A DNA stretch of 64,000 nt from Variovorax sp. J22G73 (lineage in GTDB: Bacteria; Pseudomonadota; Gammaproteobacteria; Burkholderiales; Burkholderiaceae_C): positions 124,001 through 188,000 of the forward strand of contig NZ_JASZYK010000011.1 in NCBI RefSeq assembly GCF_030317035.1. Reading direction: 5' to 3'. The translations under genes were made by a program, and so were the position numbers. Positions 7,564 to 15,119 of the stretch are shown piece by piece (position 1 is the stretch's first letter; every line of letters begins with the position of its first letter). Under the pieces are notes generated by a model. That model made no database searches, was not told the DNA's origin, and was given only the letters and a program-made list of their open reading frames with translations.

Positions 7564-8862
7564 TCACCCCAACACCAAGAACGCTTTCGTAAAAAAATCG
7601 TCACTGCCGAAGTTGCCGGACTTCAGCGCGATGTGCAACCCCGATGCGGGCGCGGCGTCGGAGCGCGCATGGCACCACGGCACGCCCGGGTCGATCTGCG
7701 GGCCGATCTGCATCTGCGCGATGCCCAGCGCCTGCACGCACGCACCCGAGGTTTCGCCGCCGGCCACCACCAGCTGGTGCACGCCGCGCTCGACCAGGCC
7801 GCGCGCGATGGCTGCGACGGTGCGCTCGACCATGGCGCCCGCCTGCTCTGCGCCGAGTTGGCCTTGCACCGACTTGACGGCGCCGGCTTCGGCCGTGGAG
7901 TAGACGAGCACGGGGCCCTTGTCGAGCAGCGGCGTGGCCCACGACAAGACCTCGGCCGCCACGTCCGCGCCCTGCGCGATGCGCAACGGGTCGATGGCCA
8001 TGGCCGCGCCGCCGCGCTGCACGAAATCTTGCACCTGGCGGTTGGTGGCGAGCGAACAGCTGCCCGAGACCACGGCCTGCTTGCCGCCGGCCGGGGGCAA
8101 GGCGCTGGCCTGGGACGACGGCGCCAGCCCGAAGTTGGCCGGCAGGCCGATGGCCACGCCCGAACCCGCGGTGAGCAACGGCAACTTCGCGAGCGCCGGG
8201 CCCATGCGCAGCAGGTCGTCGTTCGACACGGCATCGACGACGGCGATGGACACGCCCTCGGCCTTCAGCTGCGCGATGCGCTCTTCGATGGCCTGCGCGC
8301 CGCGCGCGACCACCGCGTGGTCGATGAGGCCGACCTTGCGCTGGCACTGCGCCTGCAGCACGCGCACCAGGTTCGGGTCGGTCATGGGCGTGAGCGGGTG
8401 GTTCTGCATGCCGCTCTCGTTGAGCAGCACGTCACCTGCGAACAGGTAGCCCTTGAACACGGTGCGCTTGTTGTCGGGGAAGGCAGGCGTGGCGATGGTG
8501 AAGTCGCACTGCAGCGCGTCCATCAGCGCCTCGGTGACGGGACCGATGTTGCCTTGGGGCGTGCTGTCGAAGGTGGAGCAGTACTTGAAATAGACCTGCT
8601 GCGCGCCCTGCGCCTGCAGCCAGCGCAGCGCGTCGAGCGACTGGGCGACGGCCTCGGCCGGCGCGATGGTGCGCGACTTGAGGGCGACCACCACCGCATC
8701 GACATCCGCACCGAGCGGGCCGTCGGGCACGCCGATGGCCTGCACCACGCGCATGCCCGCGCGCACGAGGTTATTGGCGAGGTCGGTGGCGCCGGTGAAG
8801 TCGTCGGCGATGCAGCCGAGCAGGAGCCTGGGTTGTGCGGAGGGCGTGGACGGGTTCGCCAT
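7564..8862 (-). CDS. otnK: 3-oxo-tetronate kinase (DUF1537 family)
   Basis: This 432-residue protein has the full two-domain architecture of DUF1537 kinases. The N-terminal domain opens with GCIADDFTGATDLANNLV, and the C-terminal nucleotide-binding domain carries SGSCSLATNRQV and VVAGGETSGACV. The family phosphorylates four-carbon oxo-acids; with otnC and otnI neighbours the substrate is 3-oxo-tetronate. Its start is 3 bp from the denD stop codon, which indicates tight cotranslation. Between its stop and the otnC start there are 69 bp without another gene. Confidence 0.92.
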   Translation of the reverse strand: MANPSTPSAQPRLLLGCIADDFTGATDLANNLVRAGMRVVQAIGVPDGPLGADVDAVVVALKSRTIAPAEAVAQSLDALRWLQAQGAQQVYFKYCSTFDSTPQGNIGPVTEALMDALQCDFTIATPAFPDNKRTVFKGYLFAGDVLLNESGMQNHPLTPMTDPNLVRVLQAQCQRKVGLIDHAVVARGAQAIEERIAQLKAEGVSIAVVDAVSNDDLLRMGPALAKLPLLTAGSGVAIGLPANFGLAPSSQASALPPAGGKQAVVSGSCSLATNRQVQDFVQRGGAAMAIDPLRIAQGADVAAEVLSWATPLLDKGPVLVYSTAEAGAVKSVQGQLGAEQAGAMVERTVAAIARGLVERGVHQLVVAGGETSGACVQALGIAQMQIGPQIDPGVPWCHARSDAAPASGLHIALKSGNFGSDDFFTKAFLVLG

Positions 8863-8865
8863 GGC

Positions 8866-9879
8866 TCAGCCCTTCACCGGCAGCTTCACGGCCTGCGCGT
8901 TCTCGCGCACGTAGTCGCGCAGGATGGCGTCGAAGCTCGCGTCGGCCTTCAAGCCCAATGCTTCGGCGCGTGCGGCGTGGATGCGGCTGGGCCAGCTGGT
9001 GACGATCTTGGCAATGGCGGCATCGGGCGTCCAGTCGATCAGCGCGCCGGCCTCCTTGCCCGCGATGCGTTCGAGCGCCTGTGCCATGTCGCGCACGGTG
9101 GTGGTCAGCGCGGGCAGGTTGACGGCGGTGCGCGCGCCCCACTCGGCGGCGCTGGCCGTGGCGGCGCGCACGAGGCCGGCGACGGTGTTGCCGGGCGATG
9201 CCAGTGCCACGGGCGTGTCCGGCGGCACCGGGCAGCGCGCGCGCTCCCCGGCCAGCGGCTCGCGCAGCATGCCGCTCAGGAAGCTCGATGCCGCGCCGTT
9301 GGGCTTGCCCGGGCGCACCGACACGGTCATGAGCCGCACGTTGCGGCCCTGCACGAAGCCCTTGCGCGTGAAGTCGGCGACCAGCTGCTCGCCGATGAAC
9401 TTCTGGATGCCGTAGCTGTTCTGCGGCGTCGGCAAGGTGGTGTCCTCGATGACCGCGGGCAGGCGCTGCTCGGGCGAATCGCCGAACACGGCGACCGAGC
9501 TGGAAAACACGAACACCGGGGCGCTCCCGGCACGGCGCGCGGCCTCGAGCAGGCCGCGCGTGGCGTCGAGGTTGCTGCGCATGCCGAGGTCGAAGTCGGC
9601 CTCGCATTCGCCGCTCACGGCGGCGGCCAGGTGGAACACGAGCTGGGTGTCGGCGATGGGCAGCGCGTTGGCGGCCAGCTGCGCCAGCAGGTCGCCCTCC
9701 GCGAACTGCACGCGCGCGTCGGCGGCCAGGTCGGCGGGTGGTGGCACGCGGTCGGCCAGGGTGACGCGCGAAATGGCTTGCGCGGCGGCGCCGGCCAGGG
9801 CGATGTCGCCGCCTGCCAGCAAGGTGCGCGCGAGGCGCGCGCCGAGGAAGCCGCAGCCGCCGGTGATGAGGATGTGCAT
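8866..9879 (-). CDS. denD: D-erythronate dehydrogenase (NAD-dependent epimerase/dehydratase family)
   Basis: The start is the ATG at 9879, giving 337 residues. The N-terminal Rossmann motif ITGGCGFLGARLA (GxxGxxG) binds NAD. The extended-SDR active site is the Tyr of NSYGIQKF, a YxxxK motif. DenD oxidises D-erythronate to 2-oxo-tetronate, feeding the same OtnI-OtnK-OtnC route as L-threonate. Outside this operon the sequence would be called a generic NAD-dependent epimerase, so the function rests on family and context together. It lies 16 bp after ltnD and 3 bp before otnK. Confidence 0.86.
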   Translation of the reverse strand: MHILITGGCGFLGARLARTLLAGGDIALAGAAAQAISRVTLADRVPPPADLAADARVQFAEGDLLAQLAANALPIADTQLVFHLAAAVSGECEADFDLGMRSNLDATRGLLEAARRAGSAPVFVFSSSVAVFGDSPEQRLPAVIEDTTLPTPQNSYGIQKFIGEQLVADFTRKGFVQGRNVRLMTVSVRPGKPNGAASSFLSGMLREPLAGERARCPVPPDTPVALASPGNTVAGLVRAATASAAEWGARTAVNLPALTTTVRDMAQALERIAGKEAGALIDWTPDAAIAKIVTSWPSRIHAARAEALGLKADASFDAILRDYVRENAQAVKLPVKG

Positions 9880-9895
9880 GGTGTCTCTGCTTTCT

Positions 9896-10822
9896 TCAGT
9901 CGTTTTGCTTCCCGGGCAGCTCGATGCCCGGGAAGATCTTGATGACCGCGCTGTCGTCCTCGCGCGCATGGCCCGCGGTGGAGGCCTGCATGAACATCTG
10001 GTGCGCGGTGGACGACAGCGGCAGCGGAAACTTGCTGGCGCGCGCCACGTCGAGCACCAGGCCCAGGTCCTTCACGAAAATGTCGACGGCCGACAGCGGC
10101 GTGTAGTCGCCGGCCAGCACATGGGCCATGCGGTTCTCGAACATCCAGCTGTTGCCCGCGCTGTGGGTGATGACCTCGTACAGCGCGGCCGGGTCCACGC
10201 CTTCGCGCAGGCCCAGCGCCATGGCCTCGGCGGCGGCCGCGATGTGCACGCCGGCCAGCAGCTGGTTGATGACCTTCACCTTGCTGCCCGCGCCCGCGCT
10301 GTCGCCAAGCCGGTAGACCTTGGCGGCCATGGCGTCGAGCAACGCGCCGGCCTTGTCGTAAGCCGCCGGAGTGCCGGCGGTCATCATCGTCATCTGGCCG
10401 TTCGCGGCCTTGGCGGCGCCGCCGGAAATGGGCGCGTCGAGGTACAGGATGCCCAGCTTCTGGAGCCGCGCCTCCAGCGCGACCGACCAGTTCGGATCGA
10501 CGGTGGAGCACATCACGAACAGGCTGCCGGGCTTCATCGAGGCGGCGCAGCCGGGGGCGGTGCCGTCGCCGAACAGCACCGACTCGGTCTGCGCGGCGTT
10601 GACCACCACCGACACCACGACGTCGCATTGCGCGCCGAGCGCGGCCAGCGAATCGCAGGCGGTGCCGCCGTCGCGCGCGAAGGCTTCGGCGACCTCGCGG
10701 CGCACGTCGAACACATGCGGCGCGTGGCCCGCGCGGCGCAGCGACTGCGCCATGCCGGCGCCCATGGCGCCGAGGCCCACGACGCCGACCGCGCCGACGA
10801 AGGGAGAGGGGGAAGTGGTCAT
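9896..10822 (-). CDS. ltnD: L-threonate dehydrogenase (beta-hydroxyacid dehydrogenase family)
   Basis: This 308-residue NAD-dependent beta-hydroxyacid dehydrogenase starts near residue 12 with the Rossmann motif VGVVGLGAMGAGMAQSL. It carries the substrate motif DAPISGGAAKA in the middle and the catalytic-Lys region GAGSKVKVINQLL. Relatives include 3-hydroxyisobutyrate and tartronate-semialdehyde reductases, but the neighbouring tetronate enzymes indicate L-threonate oxidation to 2-oxo-tetronate. It is the first gene of the minus-strand operon. The promoter and a candidate GntR operator lie in the 157-bp gap upstream. Confidence 0.88.
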   Translation of the reverse strand: MTTSPSPFVGAVGVVGLGAMGAGMAQSLRRAGHAPHVFDVRREVAEAFARDGGTACDSLAALGAQCDVVVSVVVNAAQTESVLFGDGTAPGCAASMKPGSLFVMCSTVDPNWSVALEARLQKLGILYLDAPISGGAAKAANGQMTMMTAGTPAAYDKAGALLDAMAAKVYRLGDSAGAGSKVKVINQLLAGVHIAAAAEAMALGLREGVDPAALYEVITHSAGNSWMFENRMAHVLAGDYTPLSAVDIFVKDLGLVLDVARASKFPLPLSSTAHQMFMQASTAGHAREDDSAVIKIFPGIELPGKQND

Positions 10823-10881
10823 TGGAGGGGCTTTTCCTTGAACGGGTGTGCAGCGTAGGCTTCTGCCGCCCGCGCTTCAAT

Positions 10882-10900
10882 TTGTCAGGTCATCATACAA
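10882..10900 (-). promoter_or_regulatory. Candidate GntR operator overlapping a -10-like TATGAT
   Basis: The gap between the GntR gene and ltnD contains an imperfect palindrome with TTGT and ACAA arms, TTGTATGATGACCTGACAA on the minus strand. It includes TATGAT (10892-10897 on the plus strand as ATCATA), a good -10 match for transcription into ltnD. FadR-type GntR proteins usually bind such short dyads over the promoter. Only five of eight arm positions pair, so this is a candidate site. Confidence 0.45.
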
Positions 10901-10979
10901 ATTTGGGTGCTGCGGGCCGATCCGTTTGAACCCGTACCCGAGCCGTGTGCAGGGGCTCAGCGCCTCGAGGCCCAGGTGC

Positions 10980-11756
10980 TCAATGGCGCGCGGGCCAGCC
11001 TTCGACCAGCGGTCGTGCGAGCTGCGCGCCCTCTTGCTGCCAGAACGCCGGGTCGGCCTGCTCGATGCGGCGGATGGCGTTGTCCATGTGCGACTTGGCG
11101 GCCTCGCGCGCGCGCGCCGGGTCGCCCGCGTCGATGGCATCGACGATCAGCGCGTGCTCCTGCGCCACCTGGGCCGCGAAGTCGGCGCGGCGGGCTTCGT
11201 TGGCGCGCGTCACGCGCGTGGCGCCGTGCAGGAACTGGCGCAGGTACTGCAGCGTGCCGAGCAGGAAGGGGTTGCGCGCGGCCTCGGCGATGGCGGTGTG
11301 GAAGCGCACGTCTTCGTCGGCCCCGTTGCCCCCGGCCACCACCGCCGCCTTCAGCGCCTTGATGGCCTCGCGGATGCGGCGCAGGTCGGTCTTGGTGCGG
11401 CGCTCGGCCGCCAGCGCGGCCACTTCGGCCTCGAGCGCGCGGCGCAGCTCGACCATCTGGATGACGGCTTCGCGCGAGGCCACGTGCGGCATGTCGAAGC
11501 GCAGCGGCTCGATGCCGGCGGCGCGCACGTACACGCCGCTGCCCTGGCGCGAATCGACCAGCCCCAGCGACTTGAGCCGCGACACCGCCTCGCGCACCAC
11601 GGTGCGGCTCACGCCGAATTGCGCGGCCAATGCGGTCTCGGTGGGCAGCCGGTCGCCTTCGCCGAGCCGCCCGCTGCGCACCTCGGCGGCCAGCGCGTCG
11701 GCCACCTGGTCGGCCAGGCGGACGGTGGGGGCTACGGACTGGAAGCGGGCGGTCAT
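10980..11756 (-). CDS. GntR-family regulator, FadR subfamily (FCD domain)
   Basis: The start chosen is the ATG at 11756 (MTARFQSV), giving 258 residues; an in-frame GTG at 11801 would add 15. An N-terminal winged helix-turn-helix spans about residues 14-75 (TALAAQFGVSRTVVREAVSR). It is followed by an FCD ligand domain with helices typical of acid-sensing GntR regulators. It is transcribed in the same direction as, and just ahead of, the ltnD operon, and a palindrome sits between them. Control of the threonate/erythronate genes is therefore likely. The effector may be a tetronate or pathway intermediate; this is inference. Confidence 0.87.
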   Translation of the reverse strand: MTARFQSVAPTVRLADQVADALAAEVRSGRLGEGDRLPTETALAAQFGVSRTVVREAVSRLKSLGLVDSRQGSGVYVRAAGIEPLRFDMPHVASREAVIQMVELRRALEAEVAALAAERRTKTDLRRIREAIKALKAAVVAGGNGADEDVRFHTAIAEAARNPFLLGTLQYLRQFLHGATRVTRANEARRADFAAQVAQEHALIVDAIDAGDPARAREAAKSHMDNAIRRIEQADPAFWQQEGAQLARPLVEGWPARH

Positions 11757-11769
11757 GGGGCGGAAGGTG

Positions 11770-11794
11770 GGGCCTGCGACTCTAACGCAGGCCC
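11770..11794 (-). terminator. Hairpin between aceE-like gene and GntR gene
   Basis: A perfect 9-bp stem, GGGCCTGCG at 11770-11778 and CGCAGGCCC at 11786-11794, with a 7-nt loop lies in the gap after the E1 gene and before the GntR start. No T-run follows on either strand. It may pause or Rho-terminate transcription from the E1 gene, or sit in the GntR leader. Confidence 0.4.
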
Positions 11795-11836
11795 TCCGCA
11801 CGGGCGCGCCCGCACACGCCTCCCGGCCGCGTGGCC

Positions 11837-14524
11837 TCAGCGCAGCGCGTGCCGCGCAGCGTTCGCGATGCTGGCCGCGTCCACCCCGAAGAACCCGCGC
11901 AGCGCGGCGCGCGTGTCGCTGCGCCCGAAGCCGTCGGTGCCCAGCGTGAGGTAGCGCCGGCCTTCCGGCAAAAAGGCGCGCACGCTTTCGGGCACGGCGC
12001 GCACGTAGTCGGTGGCGGCGACGATGGGCGAGGTGTTCTTACCCTTGCCCTCGCCCTTGCCGAGCTGCTGCGCGATGAAGGCGGTGCCGGCTTTTTCCGC
12101 GCTCGCGCCGGCCAGTGCGCGCTGCTCGCAGGCCGCGCCGTCGCGTGCCAGCTCGCTCCAGCTCGTCACGCTGAACACCTCGGCCTCGATGCCTTCGTCG
12201 GCCAGCAGCTGCGCGGCCTTCACCACCTCGGTGAGGATGGCGCCCGAGCCCATGAGCGTGACCTTCTTCTGCGCCTTGCCGGAGGTGGGCGTGTACACAC
12301 CGAAGCGGTAGCAGCCGCGCAGGATGTCGCTCTCCGCGCCCGCGGGCACGTCGGGCTGCGCGTAGTTCTCGTTCATGAGCGTGACGTAGTAGAAAACGTC
12401 CTTCTGCTCGACCATCATTTCGCGGATGCCCGCATCGACGATCACCGCCATCTCGCCCGCGTAGGCCGGGTCGTAGGCCTTGCAGTTGGGAATGGTCGCG
12501 GCCACGAGGTGGCTGCTACCGTCCTGGTGCTGCAGGCCTTCGCCGCCGAGCGTGGTGCGGCCCGAAGTGGCGCCCAGCAGGAAGCCGCGCGCGCGCTGGT
12601 CGGCCGCCGCCCAGATGGCGTCGCCCACGCGCTGGAAGCCGAACATCGAGTAGTAGATGTAGAAGGGCAGCATCGCCAGCCCATGCACGCTGTAGCTGGT
12701 GGCCGCGGCCGTCCAGCTCGCGATGGCGCCGGCCTCGCTGATGCCCTCTTCCAGGATCTGCCCGTCGGTGGCCTCGCGGTAGCTCAGCACCGAGCCGATG
12801 TCTTCGGGCGCATAGCGCTGGCCCACGCTCGAGTAGATGCCCACCTGCTTGAACAGGTTGGCCATGCCGAAGGTGCGTGCCTCGTCGGCCACGATGGGCA
12901 CGATGCGCGGGCCCAGGGCCTTGTCCTTCATGAGGTTGCCCAGCATGCGCACGAAGGCCATGGTGGTGCTCATTTCCTTGCCGGCCGCGGCGGTCGCGAA
13001 CTGCGCGTAGCTGGCGATGTCGGGCTTGGGCACCACGTCGCATGCGGTCTCGCGGCGCGGCATGGCGCCGCCCAGGGCTTCGCGGTGCTGGCGCAGGTAG
13101 CGCATCTCGGCGCTGTCTTCCGGCGGGCGGTAGAAGTCCATGGCGGTGGCCTGCGCGTCGGTCAGCGGCAGGTTGAAGCGGTCGCGGAACTCGATGAGGT
13201 CCACGTCGCCCATCTTCTTGTGCGAATGCGTGGTCATCTTGCCCTGCGCGGCGCTGCCCATGCCGTAGCCCTTCTTGGTGTGGGCGAGGATGACGGTGGG
13301 CTGGCCCTTGTGCGCGGCCGCGGCGGCGTAGGCCGCGTGGATCTTCACGAGGTCGTGGCCGCCGCGCTTGAGGCGGTCGATCTGCTCGTCGGTCATGCCC
13401 TCGGCCAGGCGCGCGAGCTCGGGGTTCTGGCCGAAGAAGTTGTCGCGGTTGAAGCGGCCGTCCTTCGCGGCGAAGGTCTGCATCTGGCCGTCGACGGTTT
13501 CCGCGAACACGCGCGCCAGCGCGCCGCTCACGTCCTGCGCGAAAAGGCCGTCCCAGTCGCTGCCCCACACGAGCTTGACGACGTTCCAGCCGGCGCCGGC
13601 GAAGAGCTTCTCGAGCTCGTCGATGATGCGGCCGTTGCCGCGCACCGGGCCGTCCAGGCGCTGCAGGTTGCAGTTGACCACCCACACGAGGTTGTCGAGC
13701 TTTTCGCGCGCGGCCAGCGTCAGCGCGCTCATGGATTCGGGCTCGTCCATTTCGCCGTCGCCGAACACGCCCCACACCTTGCGGCCTTCGCAGTTCAGCA
13801 GGTTGCGGTGCGTGAGGTAGCGCATGAAGCGCGCGTGGTAGATCGAGCTGATGGGGCCGATGCCCATCGAGCCGGTGGGGAACTGCCAGAAGTCCGGCAT
13901 CAGGTACGGGTGCGGATAGCTGCTGAGGCCGCGCGCGCCCGTGCCTTCCGTGAAGGCCGGGGCGGTGAGCTCCTGGCGGTAGTGCGCCAGGTCTTCTTCG
14001 CTCAGGCGGCCTTCGAGGTACGCACGCGCATACACGCCGGGCGCGCTGTGCGGCTGGAAGAACACCAGGTCGCCGCGGTGGTGTTCGCTGCGCGCATGAA
14101 AGAAGTGGTTGAAGCCGGTCTCGAACAGGTCGGCCGCGCTCGCGTAGCTGGCAATGTGGCCGCCGAGTTCGCCGTAGGCCTGGTTGGCCTTGGCCACCAT
14201 GGCCAGCGCGTTCCAGCGCATCAGCGAGGCGAGCTTTTCTTCCACGGCGAGGTCGCCCGGAAATGGCGGCTGGTCTTGCGCGGCGATGGTGTTGACGTAC
14301 GGCGTCGCCAGCTCGGGCTGCCAGCCGATGCGCTGCTGGCGCGCCAGGCGGGCCAGCTCCACCAGCATCTGCCGCGCGCGCTGCGGGCCCTGCGTTTGCG
14401 CCAGCGCCAGGAAGGCGTCGCGCCATTCGGCGGTTTCCGTGGGGTCGGGGTCGTGCGACAGCGGCGTGGGCGACGCGTCCAGCAACAGGGCGCGCATCTG
14501 GTCGGGCGAGATCGGGGCGTTCAT
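11837..14524 (-). CDS. Pyruvate dehydrogenase E1-type 2-oxo acid dehydrogenase, homodimeric, stand-alone
   Basis: This 895-residue protein is full length for AceE-type E1 (about 890). Recognisable segments are the thiamine-diphosphate region WGVFGDGEMDEPES, the inner-loop ILAHTKKGYGMG with the active-site His, VADEARTFGMANLF and EGLQHQDGSSH. It oxidatively decarboxylates a 2-oxo acid with thiamine diphosphate and passes the acyl group to an E2. No E2 or E3 gene is adjacent, and an Lrp-type regulator is divergently transcribed 105 bp away. The same pairing is known for MdeB, a 2-oxobutyrate-type E1 beside the MdeR regulator in Pseudomonas methionine catabolism. It could therefore be an alternative E1 for 2-oxobutyrate rather than the housekeeping AceE. 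Confidence 0.85.
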   Translation of the reverse strand: MNAPISPDQMRALLLDASPTPLSHDPDPTETAEWRDAFLALAQTQGPQRARQMLVELARLARQQRIGWQPELATPYVNTIAAQDQPPFPGDLAVEEKLASLMRWNALAMVAKANQAYGELGGHIASYASAADLFETGFNHFFHARSEHHRGDLVFFQPHSAPGVYARAYLEGRLSEEDLAHYRQELTAPAFTEGTGARGLSSYPHPYLMPDFWQFPTGSMGIGPISSIYHARFMRYLTHRNLLNCEGRKVWGVFGDGEMDEPESMSALTLAAREKLDNLVWVVNCNLQRLDGPVRGNGRIIDELEKLFAGAGWNVVKLVWGSDWDGLFAQDVSGALARVFAETVDGQMQTFAAKDGRFNRDNFFGQNPELARLAEGMTDEQIDRLKRGGHDLVKIHAAYAAAAAHKGQPTVILAHTKKGYGMGSAAQGKMTTHSHKKMGDVDLIEFRDRFNLPLTDAQATAMDFYRPPEDSAEMRYLRQHREALGGAMPRRETACDVVPKPDIASYAQFATAAAGKEMSTTMAFVRMLGNLMKDKALGPRIVPIVADEARTFGMANLFKQVGIYSSVGQRYAPEDIGSVLSYREATDGQILEEGISEAGAIASWTAAATSYSVHGLAMLPFYIYYSMFGFQRVGDAIWAAADQRARGFLLGATSGRTTLGGEGLQHQDGSSHLVAATIPNCKAYDPAYAGEMAVIVDAGIREMMVEQKDVFYYVTLMNENYAQPDVPAGAESDILRGCYRFGVYTPTSGKAQKKVTLMGSGAILTEVVKAAQLLADEGIEAEVFSVTSWSELARDGAACEQRALAGASAEKAGTAFIAQQLGKGEGKGKNTSPIVAATDYVRAVPESVRAFLPEGRRYLTLGTDGFGRSDTRAALRGFFGVDAASIANAARHALR

Positions 14525-14629
14525 ACCGGCACTTTAGGCCGCACCCATGAAAATTAGCTACCGGCGCTCGCAAATCCGTGCCAAGGTCGCAGCATAAAAT
14601 TTTTAAAACAGAATTGGAGACGGCATTTC
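14525..14629. promoter_or_regulatory. Divergent promoter region between E1 gene and lrp-type gene
   Basis: This 105-bp gap is much richer in A and T than its surroundings around 14591-14615. It contains the -10-like TAAAAT at 14596-14601 for the Lrp-type gene and the self-complementary run AAAATTTTT. AT-rich curved DNA is typical of Lrp/AsnC binding regions. No perfect Lrp palindrome is obvious. A GGAG at 14617-14620 is the likely ribosome binding site for the regulator. Confidence 0.45.
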
Positions 14630-15103
14630 ATGCAACTCGACGCCATCGACCTGCGCATCCTCGACGAACTGCAGCGCGACGGCGCGCTGTCGAACGTGGA
14701 ACTCGCGCGCCGCGTGCACCTGTCGCCCTCGCCCTGCCTGGCGCGCGTGAAGGCGCTGGAAACCAACGGCGTCATCGACCGCTACGTGGCGCTTGCCAAC
14801 CCGAAGGCGCTGGGCCTGGGCCTGAACGTGTTCATCTCGATCAGCCTGCGCACGCAAAGCAAGCAGTCGCTGGCCGACTTCGAGCAGCGCATCGCCGAGC
14901 ACGACGAGGTGATGGAGTGCTACCTGATGACGGGCGACCGCGACTACCTCATTCGCATCGCCGTGGCCGACATGGCGGCGCTCGAAAAATTCATCATGGA
15001 ACAGCTCACGCCGATTCCAGGCATCGAGAAGATCCGCTCGAGCTTCGCGCTCAAGCAGGTGAGATACAAAACGGCGCTGCCGTTGCCGACAGCGCCGTCC
15101 TGA
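14630..15103 (+). CDS. Lrp/AsnC-family transcriptional regulator
   Basis: This 157-residue protein has an N-terminal winged helix (IDLRILDELQRDGALSNVEL, then HLSPSPCLARVKALE as recognition helix) and a C-terminal RAM ligand-binding domain (ECYLMTGDRDYLIRIAV). Such regulators sense amino acids and form octamers. Its divergent placement beside a stand-alone E1 gene suggests it activates that gene in response to an amino acid; methionine or another 2-oxo-acid precursor is the natural guess by analogy with MdeR. The last ten codons contain a perfect hairpin that appears to serve the opposite-strand phoX gene, so coding and terminator functions overlap. Confidence 0.88.
   Translation: MQLDAIDLRILDELQRDGALSNVELARRVHLSPSPCLARVKALETNGVIDRYVALANPKALGLGLNVFISISLRTQSKQSLADFEQRIAEHDEVMECYLMTGDRDYLIRIAVADMAALEKFIMEQLTPIPGIEKIRSSFALKQVRYKTALPLPTAPS
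15071..15098 (-). terminator. Rho-independent-like terminator of phoX, inside the lrp-type gene end
   Basis: Perfect 9-bp arms ACGGCGCTG (15071-15079) and CAGCGCCGT (15090-15098) enclose a 10-nt loop. Read on the minus strand, the stem is followed by TTTGTATCTC, a T-rich tail, so it fits termination of the phoX transcript. It lies within the last codons of the convergent regulator gene. Confidence 0.6.
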
Positions 15104-15119
15104 ATAGCGGGCAAGCCGC

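Noticed and set aside
7090..9942. Plus-strand open frame of about 950 codons opposite otnC, otnK and denD
   Set aside because: It spans three real genes and their junctions on the other strand and has no recognisable domain.
11831..14557. Plus-strand open frame of about 900 codons opposite the E1 gene
   Set aside because: It is a shadow of a highly conserved enzyme gene; the sequence is low-complexity His/Val/Arg-rich.
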